NCBI RefSeq assembly: GCF_001293125.1
Contig: NZ_CP009312.1
Span: 556,192 to 620,191 of the forward strand
DNA length: 64,000 bases
Source: Lawsonella clevelandensis
Lineage (GTDB): Bacteria > Actinomycetota > Actinomycetes > Mycobacteriales > Mycobacteriaceae
Direction of reading: 5' to 3'
Shown here: one piece after another, positions 55,323-64,000 of the stretch
Numbering within the stretch: the first letter of the stretch is position 1
Layout: each line of letters starts with the position of its first letter
Program-made: the position numbers and the translations under genes
The notes under the pieces: model-generated
Databases searched by the model: none
What the model saw: the letters and a program-made list of their open reading frames with translations, nothing else
Told to the model about the DNA's origin: nothing

Positions 55323-57077
55323 CTACCTCCAGGCGGCAAGGTACTGGCTGGGGTTAGGCGGTTCACCAATCTGACGATGCTCCAGGCGGAACGTGACCAC
55401 GGAGGTTGTCGGCTGGGTTTTCCACATCTTGGCGGCAAAGGCGCGCAGCCGTTCATTAATCCCCTGCGAGACACTCTCCTGGGTGGCAACATCTGGTTTA
55501 TCGCACCAGACGGAGAAGGCGCCGCCAGTGATCCAACTGGGACTGGGTTCCGGCCAGTATTGCCGCTTCTCCTGACTGTGGAAGATGGTTGTTCCGATAC
55601 GCTGCGGGAACACACCTGGCGTCCAAGAGTAGATCTTGCTGACGGACGGCTTCAGATAATAGCCCTGACCGGGGGTAGTCAGCGTGTAGTAGAGGTAGTC
55701 GCCATTAAAATTGATGATTTTGTGGCCGTGGCGGCGGATCTCTGCCACCGACTGCCAGGTTTTGAACCACACGGACCAGTACGTGATGGTCATGCGCGGG
55801 TCGAGATACTCGGTAGTGCCGTCCCAGTAGAGGGCGTCATTCCAGGCACGGATATCTGTCTTCCCTAGCGAGCGCAGATAGTTGTTGATCTGATTGAGAA
55901 AGTAGGTGTATCCATCCAAGATGGTTGCGGAGGTACCGGCCTTGGCGTACTGCCGTGCGTAGGCCAGTAGCTGGGGGAAGTTCTGCCCCATTTGGTTGAG
56001 GGTGTTGTCCAGGTTGAAGACTTCGTCGCCGCCCAGATGCCAGGTTGTGGAGGGGAATAAGACGGCGTATTCCGAGATTAGGCTCTTGATGAAGGCCATC
56101 GCCTTGGGATCGGCATAGTTGAGGATCTTCTGCCCTTCGGGGGTTTGCGACGCACGGTACTGCGGGAAGTGGCTGAGGATCGCTTTCATATGTCCCGGCA
56201 CGTCGAATGCCGGCACAATCTCAACATGGTAACGCTGTGCGTACGCAATGATATCCCGCAGCTGCGCTTTAGTGATGTACTGCTTCGACATGAGCTGCGG
56301 ATACTGGGTGGATTCGAGCCGGAACCCCTCATTTTCAGAGAAGTGGTACTGGAGCTCATTAAGTTTGACGTAGCTCATCCGCCGGATTTGTTCTTTGAAC
56401 CATTCCGGGGAGAAATACTTCCGTCCGGCATCCACATGGAAAATACGGTGCGGTTTGGACGGCCAGTCAACAACCACACCAGCCGGGGCGCTCCCTTGTG
56501 CAGCAAGGCTCTGTAGCAGCGTCCGGGTACCGTAGAACAATCCTTGTGTCGTGGGGGCTTGGATCTCTGCCCACACACCTAACTGTATGCGGTACCCTTC
56601 AGCTGCACGTACGCCGGTAATCCCCAGGGCTGGCATCTGCCGCAACACGATGTCACCGCGTCGATAGTGAGTACTGAAAACGACGGGGAGGCGTTTCACG
56701 CCCTTCCACCCGTAGACGAGGGGAAGCTCCTGGGCCACCAGCTGGGCATCTCGCAGCACTACGTGAGGGGTCCCTGGTGCGAGCACAATACGGGACTTTT
56801 CCGTGGCGTAGAACGGGAGGCTACCGATGCGTGGAGTGTAGCGCTGTACCTCGGGGATAGAGGTGAAAGTGGTGAGCTGAGTGGCACGATCGAGACACGA
56901 GGTCTTGCGAGTGGCTCGGTGGACTGTGGTTCCTACCGCTGCGGTAGCGGTGGTATCGGTGGCCGGGGCGGCATGTGCCGTCACGGAGCTAGTGGTGATG
57001 AGTCCCGTTAGCAGTGCCAGGGCACTCGTCAAAGACATGGCTTTACGCCAGAAAGTTACACGCAGAAAGTTTCCCAT
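55323..57077 (-). CDS. Secreted beta-N-acetylhexosaminidase (GH20)
   Basis: The 584-residue protein has a signal peptide (charged start, hydrophobic SALALLTGLITT, cleavage near AHA-AP), a GH20b-type N-terminal domain and the GH20 barrel. The catalytic Asp351-Glu352 lie in HLGGDE. It should release terminal GlcNAc or GalNAc outside the cell, from peptidoglycan fragments or host glycans. No sortase or lipobox signal, so it is free or loosely attached. It lies between ESX-4 and truA, where M. tuberculosis has cutinase genes. Confidence 0.93.
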   Translation of the reverse strand: MGNFLRVTFWRKAMSLTSALALLTGLITTSSVTAHAAPATDTTATAAVGTTVHRATRKTSCLDRATQLTTFTSIPEVQRYTPRIGSLPFYATEKSRIVLAPGTPHVVLRDAQLVAQELPLVYGWKGVKRLPVVFSTHYRRGDIVLRQMPALGITGVRAAEGYRIQLGVWAEIQAPTTQGLFYGTRTLLQSLAAQGSAPAGVVVDWPSKPHRIFHVDAGRKYFSPEWFKEQIRRMSYVKLNELQYHFSENEGFRLESTQYPQLMSKQYITKAQLRDIIAYAQRYHVEIVPAFDVPGHMKAILSHFPQYRASQTPEGQKILNYADPKAMAFIKSLISEYAVLFPSTTWHLGGDEVFNLDNTLNQMGQNFPQLLAYARQYAKAGTSATILDGYTYFLNQINNYLRSLGKTDIRAWNDALYWDGTTEYLDPRMTITYWSVWFKTWQSVAEIRRHGHKIINFNGDYLYYTLTTPGQGYYLKPSVSKIYSWTPGVFPQRIGTTIFHSQEKRQYWPEPSPSWITGGAFSVWCDKPDVATQESVSQGINERLRAFAAKMWKTQPTTSVVTFRLEHRQIGEPPNPSQYLAAWR

Positions 57078-57094
57078 AGCCCAAGTTTATGGGT

Positions 57095-57943
57095 TTAATC
57101 GCACTCGCAGGCCTCTCTCATGCCACGAGTTTGCCGCTGCCGCGCCGCCAACTCACTATCGGCGGGATAGTCGACTTGGTACAGGCAGAGACCGTGTGCA
57201 TCCGCTACCGGAACCTGTGAGTTGCGTGATCCGGGCCCCAATAAGGAGGCAGGCCAATCGACGGGTTTCCGCCCGTCGCCTACCAGAAACAGTGCCCCCA
57301 CCAAGCTTCGCACCATGGACCAACAGAACGCATCGGCAGTCACATAGGCCTCGAGTACTGGGCCGAGAGTTTCGTCGCGCCACTCCCAGTCGAATCGTTG
57401 CAGGTCCCGAATGGTCGTGGAGCCTTCGCGATAGCGGCAGAAGGCAGAAAAGTCGTTAAGCCCGAGCAGGCGTTGACTTGCCTCTTGCATCCGCGCGCGG
57501 TCAAGCGGGCGATGCCAGGAGGCGGTATCGCGTGCTCGCAGTGGGTTTGCGCCGAAAGGCTGGTTGGCGACTCTATACACGTAGTGCCGGCGGAGGGCAG
57601 AGAAGCGGGCATCGAATTCAGCGGGGGTTTCGACCACACTGCTGATGGTGACGTCTGGGGGAAGCAGGCGGGCGACGCGTCGTACTAGCCGCTGCGGATC
57701 GCCAGCAAGTGAGCGGGTAGCCAGGCGATCCCGCGGGATGTCGACGTGGGCTACCTGACCGGTGGCGTGGACGCCGGCGTCGGTCCGCCCTGCCACGGTG
57801 AGGTGGAGGGGGCTTTGCAGCACCAGTTCCAGAGCTTGGGTGATTTCTCCACAGACGGTGCGCTGATCTGGTTGGATGGCCCATCCGGAGAAGTCGGTAC
57901 CGTCATAGGCGATGTCGAGACGCAGCCGCATGATGTTATCCAT
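57095..57943 (-). CDS. truA: tRNA pseudouridine synthase A
   Basis: TruA makes pseudouridine at tRNA positions 38-40. Motifs are AYDGTDFSGW and GRTDAGVHATGQ with the catalytic Asp, and FCRYREGSTTIRDL near the middle. ATG 57943 has AGGAGG directly upstream; the open frame before it adds 30 residues of no family character. 282 residues, usual length. Ends in a Cys/Asp tail. Confidence 0.95.
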   Translation of the reverse strand: MDNIMRLRLDIAYDGTDFSGWAIQPDQRTVCGEITQALELVLQSPLHLTVAGRTDAGVHATGQVAHVDIPRDRLATRSLAGDPQRLVRRVARLLPPDVTISSVVETPAEFDARFSALRRHYVYRVANQPFGANPLRARDTASWHRPLDRARMQEASQRLLGLNDFSAFCRYREGSTTIRDLQRFDWEWRDETLGPVLEAYVTADAFCWSMVRSLVGALFLVGDGRKPVDWPASLLGPGSRNSQVPVADAHGLCLYQVDYPADSELAARQRQTRGMREACECD

Positions 57944-58103
57944 ACTCCTCCTGTCGATCGAGTTGCGGATGGGTGGCGCGCACTGATGGTCTATCACCCG
58001 CATCTGGTCTGCACACCTAGATAGTTTGCGCACACATATGGTAACGATAGTAATCCACCCCCGTACTGCGCAGCGACGGGGGTGGCGGGATTGGAGTGTC
58101 TAG

Positions 58104-58283
58104 CTAAAGGCTAGTGCGGTAGGCGCCGGGCTCATCTGCCAGGAGGGGTTTGGTGGGCGACTGGCCGAAACCGCGGTAATCCATCACGGGGCTTTCCGGC
58201 TTCACATATTCCTTGACGAGGAGGGAGCCGATGCCCATCAGCAGAGCGACCAGGCCGACCGTGCTGAACGTGCTCTTAGCCAT
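58104..58283 (-). CDS. Small single-pass membrane protein
   Basis: I do not recognise this 59-residue protein. One membrane helix (FSTVGLVALLMGIGSLLV) is followed by a short polar tail with DYRGFG and a C-terminal AYRTSL. ATG 58283 has GGAAGG upstream. It lies between rplQ and truA in the same direction but after the rplQ terminator, so it needs its own promoter. Function unknown. Confidence 0.6.
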   Translation of the reverse strand: MAKSTFSTVGLVALLMGIGSLLVKEYVKPESPVMDYRGFGQSPTKPLLADEPGAYRTSL

Positions 58284-58411
58284 AATGTTTATCCTTCCGA
58301 TTTCACCGAGTTTCACTAGGAATACTACTCAAAATCGCCTTCGTGGGAGCTATGTTCGGCCGAGTTTTCCATCCGGTTTGTGGGGCAGTGGGGAAACGTG
58401 ATGACAAAGGC

Positions 58412-58449
58412 AAAAAAGTGCCCCTGCTCTATAGAACAGGGGCACTTTT
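58412..58449 (-). terminator. Terminator after rplQ
   Basis: A 13-bp perfect stem (58414-58426 with 58437-58449, AAAAGTGCCCCTG) with a ten-base loop is followed on the minus strand by a T-run. It ends the ribosomal/rpoA operon. Confidence 0.92.
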
Positions 58450-58503
58450 CATGATGATGTCGAGGTAGAGATACCCCGCGCAACAGCGGAAGCTTTAGTA
58501 CTA

Positions 58504-59211
58504 CTACTTCTGCTGGGACTTGGGCTTCTCGTAGCCGGCAGCCTCTGCATCTTCTTCAGTAGCGAACCAAATTTCAGCAATGGTGCGGTCGTAGAAGCTA
58601 GAGCCCGGAACGTGGTACTTCTTGGAGTTGGCGTTGCCCTTGATGGGGAAGCCTTCCGGAGCCTCGTTCGGATCCTCAAGCGGTGCGTGGGCACCGGCGG
58701 GGAGCTCGGTCTCAGCAGCGTCAGCAGCGGGAGCAGCCTCAGCGGTCTTCTCCTCGGCAGCGGCCTGGTCTGCGTTCTGCTTCGCAGCCTTTTCCTCATC
58801 CGCCTTCTTGGAGGCGGCGACGCGGGTGGCGCGAGAGGCTTCTGCAGCAGCGGTGGACTCGGTTACGAGGGAGATCTGCGCCATGGGGGCATTGTCACCC
58901 TTGCGGTTCTCGAGCTTGATAATGCGGGTGTAACCACCGTTACGCTCAGCAAACATGGGGCCGATTTCTTCGAAAAGCGTAGCCAGAACGTCCTTGTTAC
59001 GGATGATCTTGGCGGCGTTGCGGCGGGCGGCAAGGGAACCGTCCTTGGCCTTGGTGATGAGCTTTTCGGCGTAGGGGCGAAGGTTCTTGGCCTTCGTCTC
59101 AGTGGTGGTGATTACACCATGCTCGAACAGCTGGGAGGCCATGTTGGCCAGGATCTTTTCCTGGTGGGAGGCCGAGCCGCCGAGTCGGTTACCCTTCTTG
59201 GGTTTTGGCAT
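58504..59211 (-). CDS. rplQ: 50S ribosomal protein L17 with C-terminal sunset-type domain
   Basis: Residues 1-118 are L17 ([12 protein letters not shown] ... [15 protein letters not shown]). An Ala/Glu/Lys-rich linker (about 119-180) follows. The last 50 residues ([20 protein letters not shown] and the [13 protein letters not shown] segment) match the small sunset domain otherwise seen at ends of secreted nucleases and unrelated proteins. Total 235 residues, against about 120-200 for most L17. Last gene of the operon. Confidence 0.93.
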   Translation of the reverse strand: MPKPKKGNRLGGSASHQEKILANMASQLFEHGVITTTETKAKNLRPYAEKLITKAKDGSLAARRNAAKIIRNKDVLATLFEEIGPMFAERNGGYTRIIKLENRKGDNAPMAQISLVTESTAAAEASRATRVAASKKADEEKAAKQNADQAAAEEKTAEAAPAADAAETELPAGAHAPLEDPNEAPEGFPIKGNANSKKYHVPGSSFYDRTIAEIWFATEEDAEAAGYEKPKSQQK

Positions 59212-59240
59212 GATTTTCTCCTGTTAAGGGGTTGGCGAGA

Positions 59241-60266
59241 CTAAAGCTGTTCGGTCTCGGAGTAAGCGTCAGCACCCCAGCCGTTGTCGTCCTGGTCGTA
59301 GCCATCCAGCATCGTGGTATCGAAGTTGGGGTCGGCATCCTTGAGGGTGAGCCCCAGCTCAGCAAGCTTGAGCTGAACTTCCACGATGGACTTCTGACCG
59401 AAGTTACGGATATCCAGCAGGTCGGATTCCGTGCGGGCAACCAGTTCACCAACGGTGTGGATGCCTTCGCGCTTCAGGCAGTTGTAGGAACGGACGGTGA
59501 GATCGAGATCGTCGATCGGCATGGAGTACGCCGCAATGTGATCGTGTTCAACGGGGGAAGGCCCAAGCTCGATACCTTCGGCTTCGGTGTTGAGCTCACG
59601 GCACAAGCCGAAGAGTTCAACCAGGGTGGTACCGGCGGAAGCAAGTGCATCGCGGGCGGCGATGGAGTTCTTGGTCTCCACGTCGATAACCAGCTTGTCG
59701 AAGTCGGTACGCTGCTCAACGCGGGTGGCCTCAACCTTGTAGGACACCTTCAGCACCGGAGAGTAGATAGCGTCCATGGGGATGCGACCAATCTCGACAC
59801 CCTGCACCTTGGTGTCGGGAGCAGGCACGTAGCCGCGACCGCGCTCAACGACCAACTCCATGTCCAGCTTGCCTTTTTCAGACAGGGTGGCGATATGGAG
59901 GTCAGGGTTGTGGATGGTGACGCCGGCGGACGGAACGATGTCCGCACCGGTAACCTCACCCGGCCCCTGCTTGCGCAGGTACATGGTGACGGGCTCGTCA
60001 TCCTCGGAAGACACAACGAGGTGCTTCAGATTCAGGATGATTTCCGTAACGTCTTCTGTCACACCATTAATGGTGGAGAACTCGTGGAGGACACCATCGA
60101 TGCGAACGGACGTGACAGCTGCACCCGGAATAGAGGACAGCAGGGCACGGCGCAGCGAGTTACCAATGGTGTAGCCGAAACCAGGCTCAAGGGGTTCGAT
60201 GGTGAAGCGCGAGCGGCTTTCGGTGACGAACTCCTCGTGGAGGGTGGGGCGCTGAGAGATCAGCAT
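59241..60266 (-). CDS. rpoA: DNA-directed RNA polymerase subunit alpha
   Basis: Assembly platform of RNA polymerase. The N-terminal dimerisation domain has [20 protein letters not shown]; the C-terminal domain (about 255-315) has [20 protein letters not shown] and [13 protein letters not shown] for promoter UP-element and activator contact. 341 residues, with an acidic tail. Between rpsD and rplQ. Confidence 0.98.
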   Translation of the reverse strand: MLISQRPTLHEEFVTESRSRFTIEPLEPGFGYTIGNSLRRALLSSIPGAAVTSVRIDGVLHEFSTINGVTEDVTEIILNLKHLVVSSEDDEPVTMYLRKQGPGEVTGADIVPSAGVTIHNPDLHIATLSEKGKLDMELVVERGRGYVPAPDTKVQGVEIGRIPMDAIYSPVLKVSYKVEATRVEQRTDFDKLVIDVETKNSIAARDALASAGTTLVELFGLCRELNTEAEGIELGPSPVEHDHIAAYSMPIDDLDLTVRSYNCLKREGIHTVGELVARTESDLLDIRNFGQKSIVEVQLKLAELGLTLKDADPNFDTTMLDGYDQDDNGWGADAYSETEQL

Positions 60267-60334
60267 GGGGGTTTTCTCCTTACGGGCGACCGCTATATGA
60301 CGCCCATTGAGGGATGATCACTAATGCGATCGGA

Positions 60335-60940
60335 TTACTTCGAGTAGAGCTCGACGATGAGCTGTTCCTGAACAGGAACGTCGATCTGGGCGCGCTCGGG
60401 CAGCTGGTGCACGAGGACGCGGAGGTTCGACGGAACAACCTGCAGCCAGCCCGGAACGGGACGGTCGCCAAGGTTATCCATGGCATCCTGGAACGGCAGC
60501 ATCTCCAGCGACTTGGGGCGCACGTCGATGATGTCGTACTGGGACACACGGTAGCTCGGGATGGTCACCTTCTGGTCGTTGACCAGGAAGTGACCGTGGC
60601 TAACTAGCTGGCGGGCCTGGCGGCGGGTGCGAGCCAGACCAGCACGGTACACAACGTTGTCAAGGCGAGACTCGAGAATCTGCAGGAGGTTCTCACCGGT
60701 CTTGCCAGGACGACGGTTAGCTTCTTCGTAGTAGCGACGGAATTGACGCTCGAGAACGCCGTAGGTGTAGCGGGCCTTCTGCTTTTCCTGGAGCTGAACG
60801 AGATATTCAGATTCCTTGACACGGTTGCGGCCATGCTGACCCGGGGCGTACGGGCGGCGCTCGAACGCTACGTCTCCACCGACAAGGTCAACCTTGAGGC
60901 GGCGGGACTTCTTAGTGATAGGTCCAGTGTAACGAGCCAT
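60335..60940 (-). CDS. rpsD: 30S ribosomal protein S4
   Basis: A 201-residue S4 with the S4 RNA-binding domain (RLDNVVYRAGLARTRRQARQ, LVSHGHFLVN). It helps start 30S assembly and in many bacteria regulates its own operon. No Cys zinc site is present in the N-terminus, so it is the zinc-independent form. Confidence 0.98.
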   Translation of the reverse strand: MARYTGPITKKSRRLKVDLVGGDVAFERRPYAPGQHGRNRVKESEYLVQLQEKQKARYTYGVLERQFRRYYEEANRRPGKTGENLLQILESRLDNVVYRAGLARTRRQARQLVSHGHFLVNDQKVTIPSYRVSQYDIIDVRPKSLEMLPFQDAMDNLGDRPVPGWLQVVPSNLRVLVHQLPERAQIDVPVQEQLIVELYSK

Positions 60941-60960
60941 GATTTATCTATCTCCCTTTC

Positions 60961-61359
60961 CTAGACCCGGCGACGCTTCGGCGGACGGCAGCCGTTGTGT
61001 GGCTGCGGAGTCACGTCGGAAATCGTGCCAACCTCAAGACCGGCAGCCTGGAGGGAGCGGATGGCGGTCTCACGGCCGGAGCCGGGACCCTTAACAAGAA
61101 CGTCGACCTTCTTCATGCCCTGATCCATGGCCTTGCGGGCAGCATTCTCGGCAGCCAGCTGAGCGGCGAACGGGGTGGACTTACGGGAGCCCTTGAATCC
61201 CACGTGGCCAGAGGAGGCCCAAGAGATGACAGCACCGGAGGGATCCGTGATGGACACAATGGTGTTGTTGAAGGTGGACTTGATGTGAGCGACGCCGTGC
61301 TGAACGTTCTTCTTCTCGCGACGACGACCGCCCTTAACGGAACGAGTCTTAGGAGGCAT
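60961..61359 (-). CDS. rpsK: 30S ribosomal protein S11
   Basis: A 132-residue S11 with [37 protein letters not shown] and the end [13 protein letters not shown]. The ATG overlaps the rpsM stop (TAATG). Confidence 0.98.
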   Translation of the reverse strand: MPPKTRSVKGGRRREKKNVQHGVAHIKSTFNNTIVSITDPSGAVISWASSGHVGFKGSRKSTPFAAQLAAENAARKAMDQGMKKVDVLVKGPGSGRETAIRSLQAAGLEVGTISDVTPQPHNGCRPPKRRRV

Positions 61360-61727
61360 TACTTCTTCTTCCCGGCGATGGTCTTCTTCGGGCCCTTACG
61401 AGTGCGGGCGTTGGTCTTGGTGCGCTGACCGTGAACGGGCAGGCCACGACGGTGGCGCAGACCCTGGTAACAGCCGATTTCCATCTTGCGACGGATGTCG
61501 GCCTGAACTTCGCGGCGGAGGTCACCCTCAACCTTGTAGTTATTTTCGATGTGGTCGCGTAGCTTGGCGACATCATCATCGGTCAGGTCCTTGGAACGAA
61601 GGTCCGGGCTAATGCCGGTGGCGTCAAGGATGTCCTTGGCGGTCTTCCGGCCAATGCCATAGATGTAGGTCAGTGCGATCTCCATCCGCTTTTCGCGGGG
61701 GAGGTCGACACCAGCAAGGCGTGCCAT
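61359..61727 (-). CDS. rpsM: 30S ribosomal protein S13
   Basis: A 122-residue S13 starting [19 protein letters not shown], with [13 protein letters not shown] and the basic tail [19 protein letters not shown]. The frame is open to 61772, but ATG 61727 is the family start. No rpmJ (L36) gene is present between infA and this gene, as in corynebacteria. Confidence 0.97.
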   Translation of the reverse strand: MARLAGVDLPREKRMEIALTYIYGIGRKTAKDILDATGISPDLRSKDLTDDDVAKLRDHIENNYKVEGDLRREVQADIRRKMEIGCYQGLRHRRGLPVHGQRTKTNARTRKGPKKTIAGKKK

Positions 61728-61882
61728 AGAGGCATTTCCTTCCAGTACAGTGACGGTTTTCTCCCATTCCATCCCTGTTGACCACGCATTGTCTCTTGCG
61801 TGGGCGAGGCCTCAGCCGTCACAGCCGAGGGTATTGCGGAGAGTCTGGGACTGCCCGCAAGGCAGTGGGAGGCGAAAATTTC

Positions 61883-62104
61883 TTACTTGTAGCGGTAGAC
61901 GATTCGCCCGCGAGTCAGGTCGTACGGGGACAGCTCGACGACGACACGGTCCTCGGGGAGAATACGGATGTAGTGCTGACGCATCTTTCCGCTAATGTGG
62001 GCGAGCACCTTGTGTCCGTTCTCTAGCTCGATGCGAAACATTGCATTCGGCAGAGGCTCGACAACGCGGCCCTCAACCTCGATGGCTCCCTCTTTCTTGG
62101 CCAT
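61883..62104 (-). CDS. infA: Translation initiation factor IF-1
   Basis: A 73-residue OB-fold protein ([37 protein letters not shown]) that blocks the ribosomal A site during initiation. ATG 62104 with GAGG just upstream; the open frame to 62164 is not part of IF-1. First gene of the block; 155 bases separate it from rpsM. Confidence 0.97.
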   Translation of the reverse strand: MAKKEGAIEVEGRVVEPLPNAMFRIELENGHKVLAHISGKMRQHYIRILPEDRVVVELSPYDLTRGRIVYRYK

Positions 62105-62245
62105 ATCCTCTACTATCCAGACCGGTAGACGGTCTTTCTCGTTGACAATTATCTGGTGGATCACCTATAACACAAGCGCTTTCGAGACTCTTGGGAGAAC
62201 CGCAAGCGATGCGCATGAGGCGCTACTGATCCGTTTGTGGGCACA

Positions 62246-62275
62246 CTTATAGAAAGGTACCGACAAACAAGTCTA
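62246..62275 (-). promoter_or_regulatory. Candidate infA operon promoter
   Basis: In the 213-base gap between map and infA, the minus strand has TATAAG (62251-62246) with TAGACT 18 bases upstream (62275-62270). The leader would be about 135 bases. The -10 is good, the -35 modest. Confidence 0.35.
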
Positions 62276-62317
62276 GCCATTCGCAGCTAAATGCCGCAAA
62301 TCCTGCACAAATGGGGT

Positions 62318-63115
62318 TTAGGAATCCTCACGGATAGTGAGAATCCGGGGTCCTTCAGCCGTTGCGGCAACGGTGTGTTCCCAGTGTGCCGAGAAAGAGT
62401 CATCGTCGGTGATGGTGGTCCAGTTGTCTGAGAGCTCCACCGTCCAGGGGCTTCCCAACGTCAACATGGGCTCAATTGCCAGTACCGAACCTTCTTCGAG
62501 GAAGGGGCCGCGGTGGGGTTTACCCTCGTTGGGAAGGTAGGGATCCATGTGCATTTCTCGGCCAATACCGTGTCCACCGAACTCTTTCACGATGGCGAAC
62601 GTATAGCCATAGCGACGGGAGGCCTCGTTGGCCGCGACTTCAATGGCGTGGGAGATATCCCCTAATCGGTTCCCCGGCACCATTTGGGCGATACCTGCCG
62701 CGAGAACGTCATGAGTCGCGCGGTTGAGGGCAGCAACATCTGCGTCAACAGTGCCGATCTCTACAGTGAGGGCGGAGTCTCCGTGCCATCCATCGAGAAT
62801 TGCTCCGCAGTCGATAGAGAGGAGATCCCCCTCTTTGAGGATGGTGCTACGTCGGGGGATGCCATGGACAACGACTTCATTGGGGGATGTACAAATGGAG
62901 CCGGGAAAACCATGATAGCCCTTGAAGGAGGGAACGGCACCGGCGTCACGAATCACGCTTTCGGCGAGTGCATCGAGCTCTAATGTGTTCACACCCGGAG
63001 CCGCCGCGGCTTGAACTGCCAGGAGAGCCTGGCCGACGATGCGGCCAGCAGCTTCCATAGCGTCAAGTTCACCGGGGGTCCGGGTGGGAACAGTATGCTT
63101 TTTGAAAATACCCAT
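62318..63115 (-). CDS. map: Methionine aminopeptidase, type I
   Basis: Removes the initiator Met. The pita-bread fold has the five metal ligands in [18 protein letters not shown] (two Asp), [10 protein letters not shown] (His), [12 protein letters not shown] (Glu) and the final Glu in HWEHTVA. 265 residues, without an N-terminal zinc finger. ATG 63115 with AGGAG upstream. Follows adk by 15 bases. Confidence 0.97.
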   Translation of the reverse strand: MGIFKKHTVPTRTPGELDAMEAAGRIVGQALLAVQAAAAPGVNTLELDALAESVIRDAGAVPSFKGYHGFPGSICTSPNEVVVHGIPRRSTILKEGDLLSIDCGAILDGWHGDSALTVEIGTVDADVAALNRATHDVLAAGIAQMVPGNRLGDISHAIEVAANEASRRYGYTFAIVKEFGGHGIGREMHMDPYLPNEGKPHRGPFLEEGSVLAIEPMLTLGSPWTVELSDNWTTITDDDSFSAHWEHTVAATAEGPRILTIREDS

Positions 63116-63130
63116 GCGTTGGGCGGGCTC

Positions 63131-63676
63131 CTACTTCTGGAGAGCTGCCATGGTGCGCTCGTGAATATCTTCCACGGTGCCCACAGCGTTGATCGGGATG
63201 ATCACATCTTTGTAATAGTCGATGAGGGGTTCAGTCTCGGAGCGGTAGACAGCCATACGGTTGCGGATGACGTCTTCGGTGTCGTCTGCGCGTCCGCGAG
63301 CCAGCATACGCTCGACAACGGTATCTTCATCGACCTGGAACTCCACCACCGCATCAAGGGTAACGCCGCGCCCATCCAGCATTTCCTTGAGGGCATCGGC
63401 CTGCTCAACGGAGCGGGGGAAGCCATCCAGTAGGAAGCCATTCTGAGCGTCAGCTTCGTCGAGGCGTGCATCTACCATACGGTTGGTGAGTTCGGCGGGC
63501 ACGAGGTTTCCGGAGTCCATGTAGCTCTTGGCTTCCAGACCTAGCTCGGTGCCTTCGCCGATGTTGGCACGGAAGAGGTCACCGGTAGAGACGTGGGGAA
63601 TACCAAGCTTTTCAGCGAGGAGAGTGGCTTGGGTGCCTTTACCTGCCCCAGGAGGGCCGACGAGTACGAGTCTCAC
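63131..63676 (-). CDS. adk: Adenylate kinase
   Basis: Interconverts ATP + AMP and two ADP. P-loop [13 protein letters not shown] site [11 protein letters not shown] and [13 protein letters not shown]; short-lid form of 181 residues, the usual actinobacterial length. Start codon GTG overlaps the secY stop (GTGA), so translation is coupled. Confidence 0.98.
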   Translation of the reverse strand: MRLVLVGPPGAGKGTQATLLAEKLGIPHVSTGDLFRANIGEGTELGLEAKSYMDSGNLVPAELTNRMVDARLDEADAQNGFLLDGFPRSVEQADALKEMLDGRGVTLDAVVEFQVDEDTVVERMLARGRADDTEDVIRNRMAVYRSETEPLIDYYKDVIIPINAVGTVEDIHERTMAALQK

Positions 63677-64000
63677 TTGAGGAATCCTTCGTAGTTGCGT
63701 TGCATCTGCTGGCTTTCCAGCTGTTTAATCGTGTCGAGGCCAACACTGACAAGAATCAGCACTGCGGTACCACCGAACGGGAAGTTGTGGCCGGAGCCAC
63801 CGGACCCGATGCTGATCAAGAGGTTCGGCAGAATAGCGATAACAGCGAGGTAGAGGGAACCAACGAGGAGGAGTCGGTTCATAACGAAGCCGAGGTACTC
63901 GGCAGTGGGGCGGCCGGGGCGAATGCCGGGGATGAAGCCGCCGTATTTTTTCATGTTGTCAGCCTGCTCGGTGGGATCGAACTGCACCGACACATAGAAG
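63673..64000 (-). CDS. secY: Preprotein translocase subunit SecY (C-terminal part)
   Basis: The window holds only the last 109 codons or so; the gene continues past the right edge. The sequence [20 protein letters not shown] is the conserved loop between helices 8 and 9, with two hydrophobic helices ([40 protein letters not shown]) and the end [12 protein letters not shown]. SecY forms the protein-conducting channel. The order secY-adk-map-infA is the usual one. Confidence 0.95.
   Translation of the reverse strand, partial: FYVSVQFDPTEQADNMKKYGGFIPGIRPGRPTAEYLGFVMNRLLLVGSLYLAVIAILPNLLISIGSGGSGHNFPFGGTAVLILVSVGLDTIKQLESQQMQRNYEGFLK

Noticed and set aside
59232-60317. A 361-codon plus-strand frame antisense to rpoA
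   Set aside because: Shadow of rpoA with no family features.

Overview
The window is a chromosome segment of a high-GC Gram-positive bacterium, most likely of the order Mycobacteriales (Corynebacteriales). The evidence is gene order and gene content: murA beside an apparent rRNA promoter, the imuA'-imuB-dnaE2 mutagenesis genes close to guaA-guaB3-guaB, sigD-rsdA next to groES-groEL1, glmS and glmM, a complete ESX-4-type secretion locus, and the truA-rplQ-rpoA-rpsDKM-infA-map-adk-secY block. The base composition is only moderately GC-rich and intergenic spaces are short, so a small-genome member such as Lawsonella is my guess; the sequence alone does not prove it. No insertion sequence, prophage or CRISPR array was seen.

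Layout. 1-5.1 kb: an rRNA-type promoter, murA, a RamA-like GAF/LuxR regulator, a His-rich COG0523 metal GTPase, a four-tRNA minus-strand operon (Glu, Asp, Phe, Asp) and a divergent tRNA-Lys. 5.1-12.0 kb: the SOS mutasome (dnaE2, imuB, imuA') with LexA-type boxes and a sucrase/ferredoxin-like gene lying inside it. 12.1-15.1 kb: an overlapping acyltransferase/glycosyltransferase pair and a decayed methyltransferase. 15.1-25.1 kb: guaA, guaB3, guaB, a DUF5319 gene, sigD-rsdA, a helical protein of unknown function and a CIRCE-controlled groES-groEL1. 25.2-36.4 kb: two DUF4190 membrane proteins, then a long minus-strand run glmS - small membrane protein - nnr - HerA-like ATPase - alr::tsaE fusion - tsaB - rimI - tsaD, joining cell-wall precursor supply with t6A tRNA modification.

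36.5-40.5 kb: an alpha/beta hydrolase gene, then a somewhat AT-richer three-gene cassette encoding an EspC-like small protein, a 791-residue protein with a WXG-type helical N-terminus and a very long disordered tail, and a 72-residue acidic protein. It sits between glmS and glmM, about 3 kb from the ESX-4 locus, and is my best candidate for an undescribed type VII secretion substrate system. 40.6-53.8 kb: glmM, rpsI, rplM and ESX-4 (esxT, esxU, an Rv3446c-family protein, eccC, eccD, mycP, eccB). 53.9-58.3 kb: an unrecognised 415-residue protein, a secreted GH20 hexosaminidase with the 3' relic of a second GH20 gene behind it, truA and a 59-residue membrane protein. 58.4-64.0 kb: the ribosomal/RNA polymerase block, where L17 carries an additional C-terminal sunset-type domain, ending in a secY cut by the window edge.

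Working together: dnaE2, imuB and imuA' form one damage-inducible mutasome; GuaA and GuaB make GMP; GlmS and GlmM feed UDP-GlcNAc to MurA; Alr supplies D-alanine while TsaB, TsaD and TsaE make t6A; and ESX-4 could export its EsxT/EsxU pair and possibly the neighbouring cassette.
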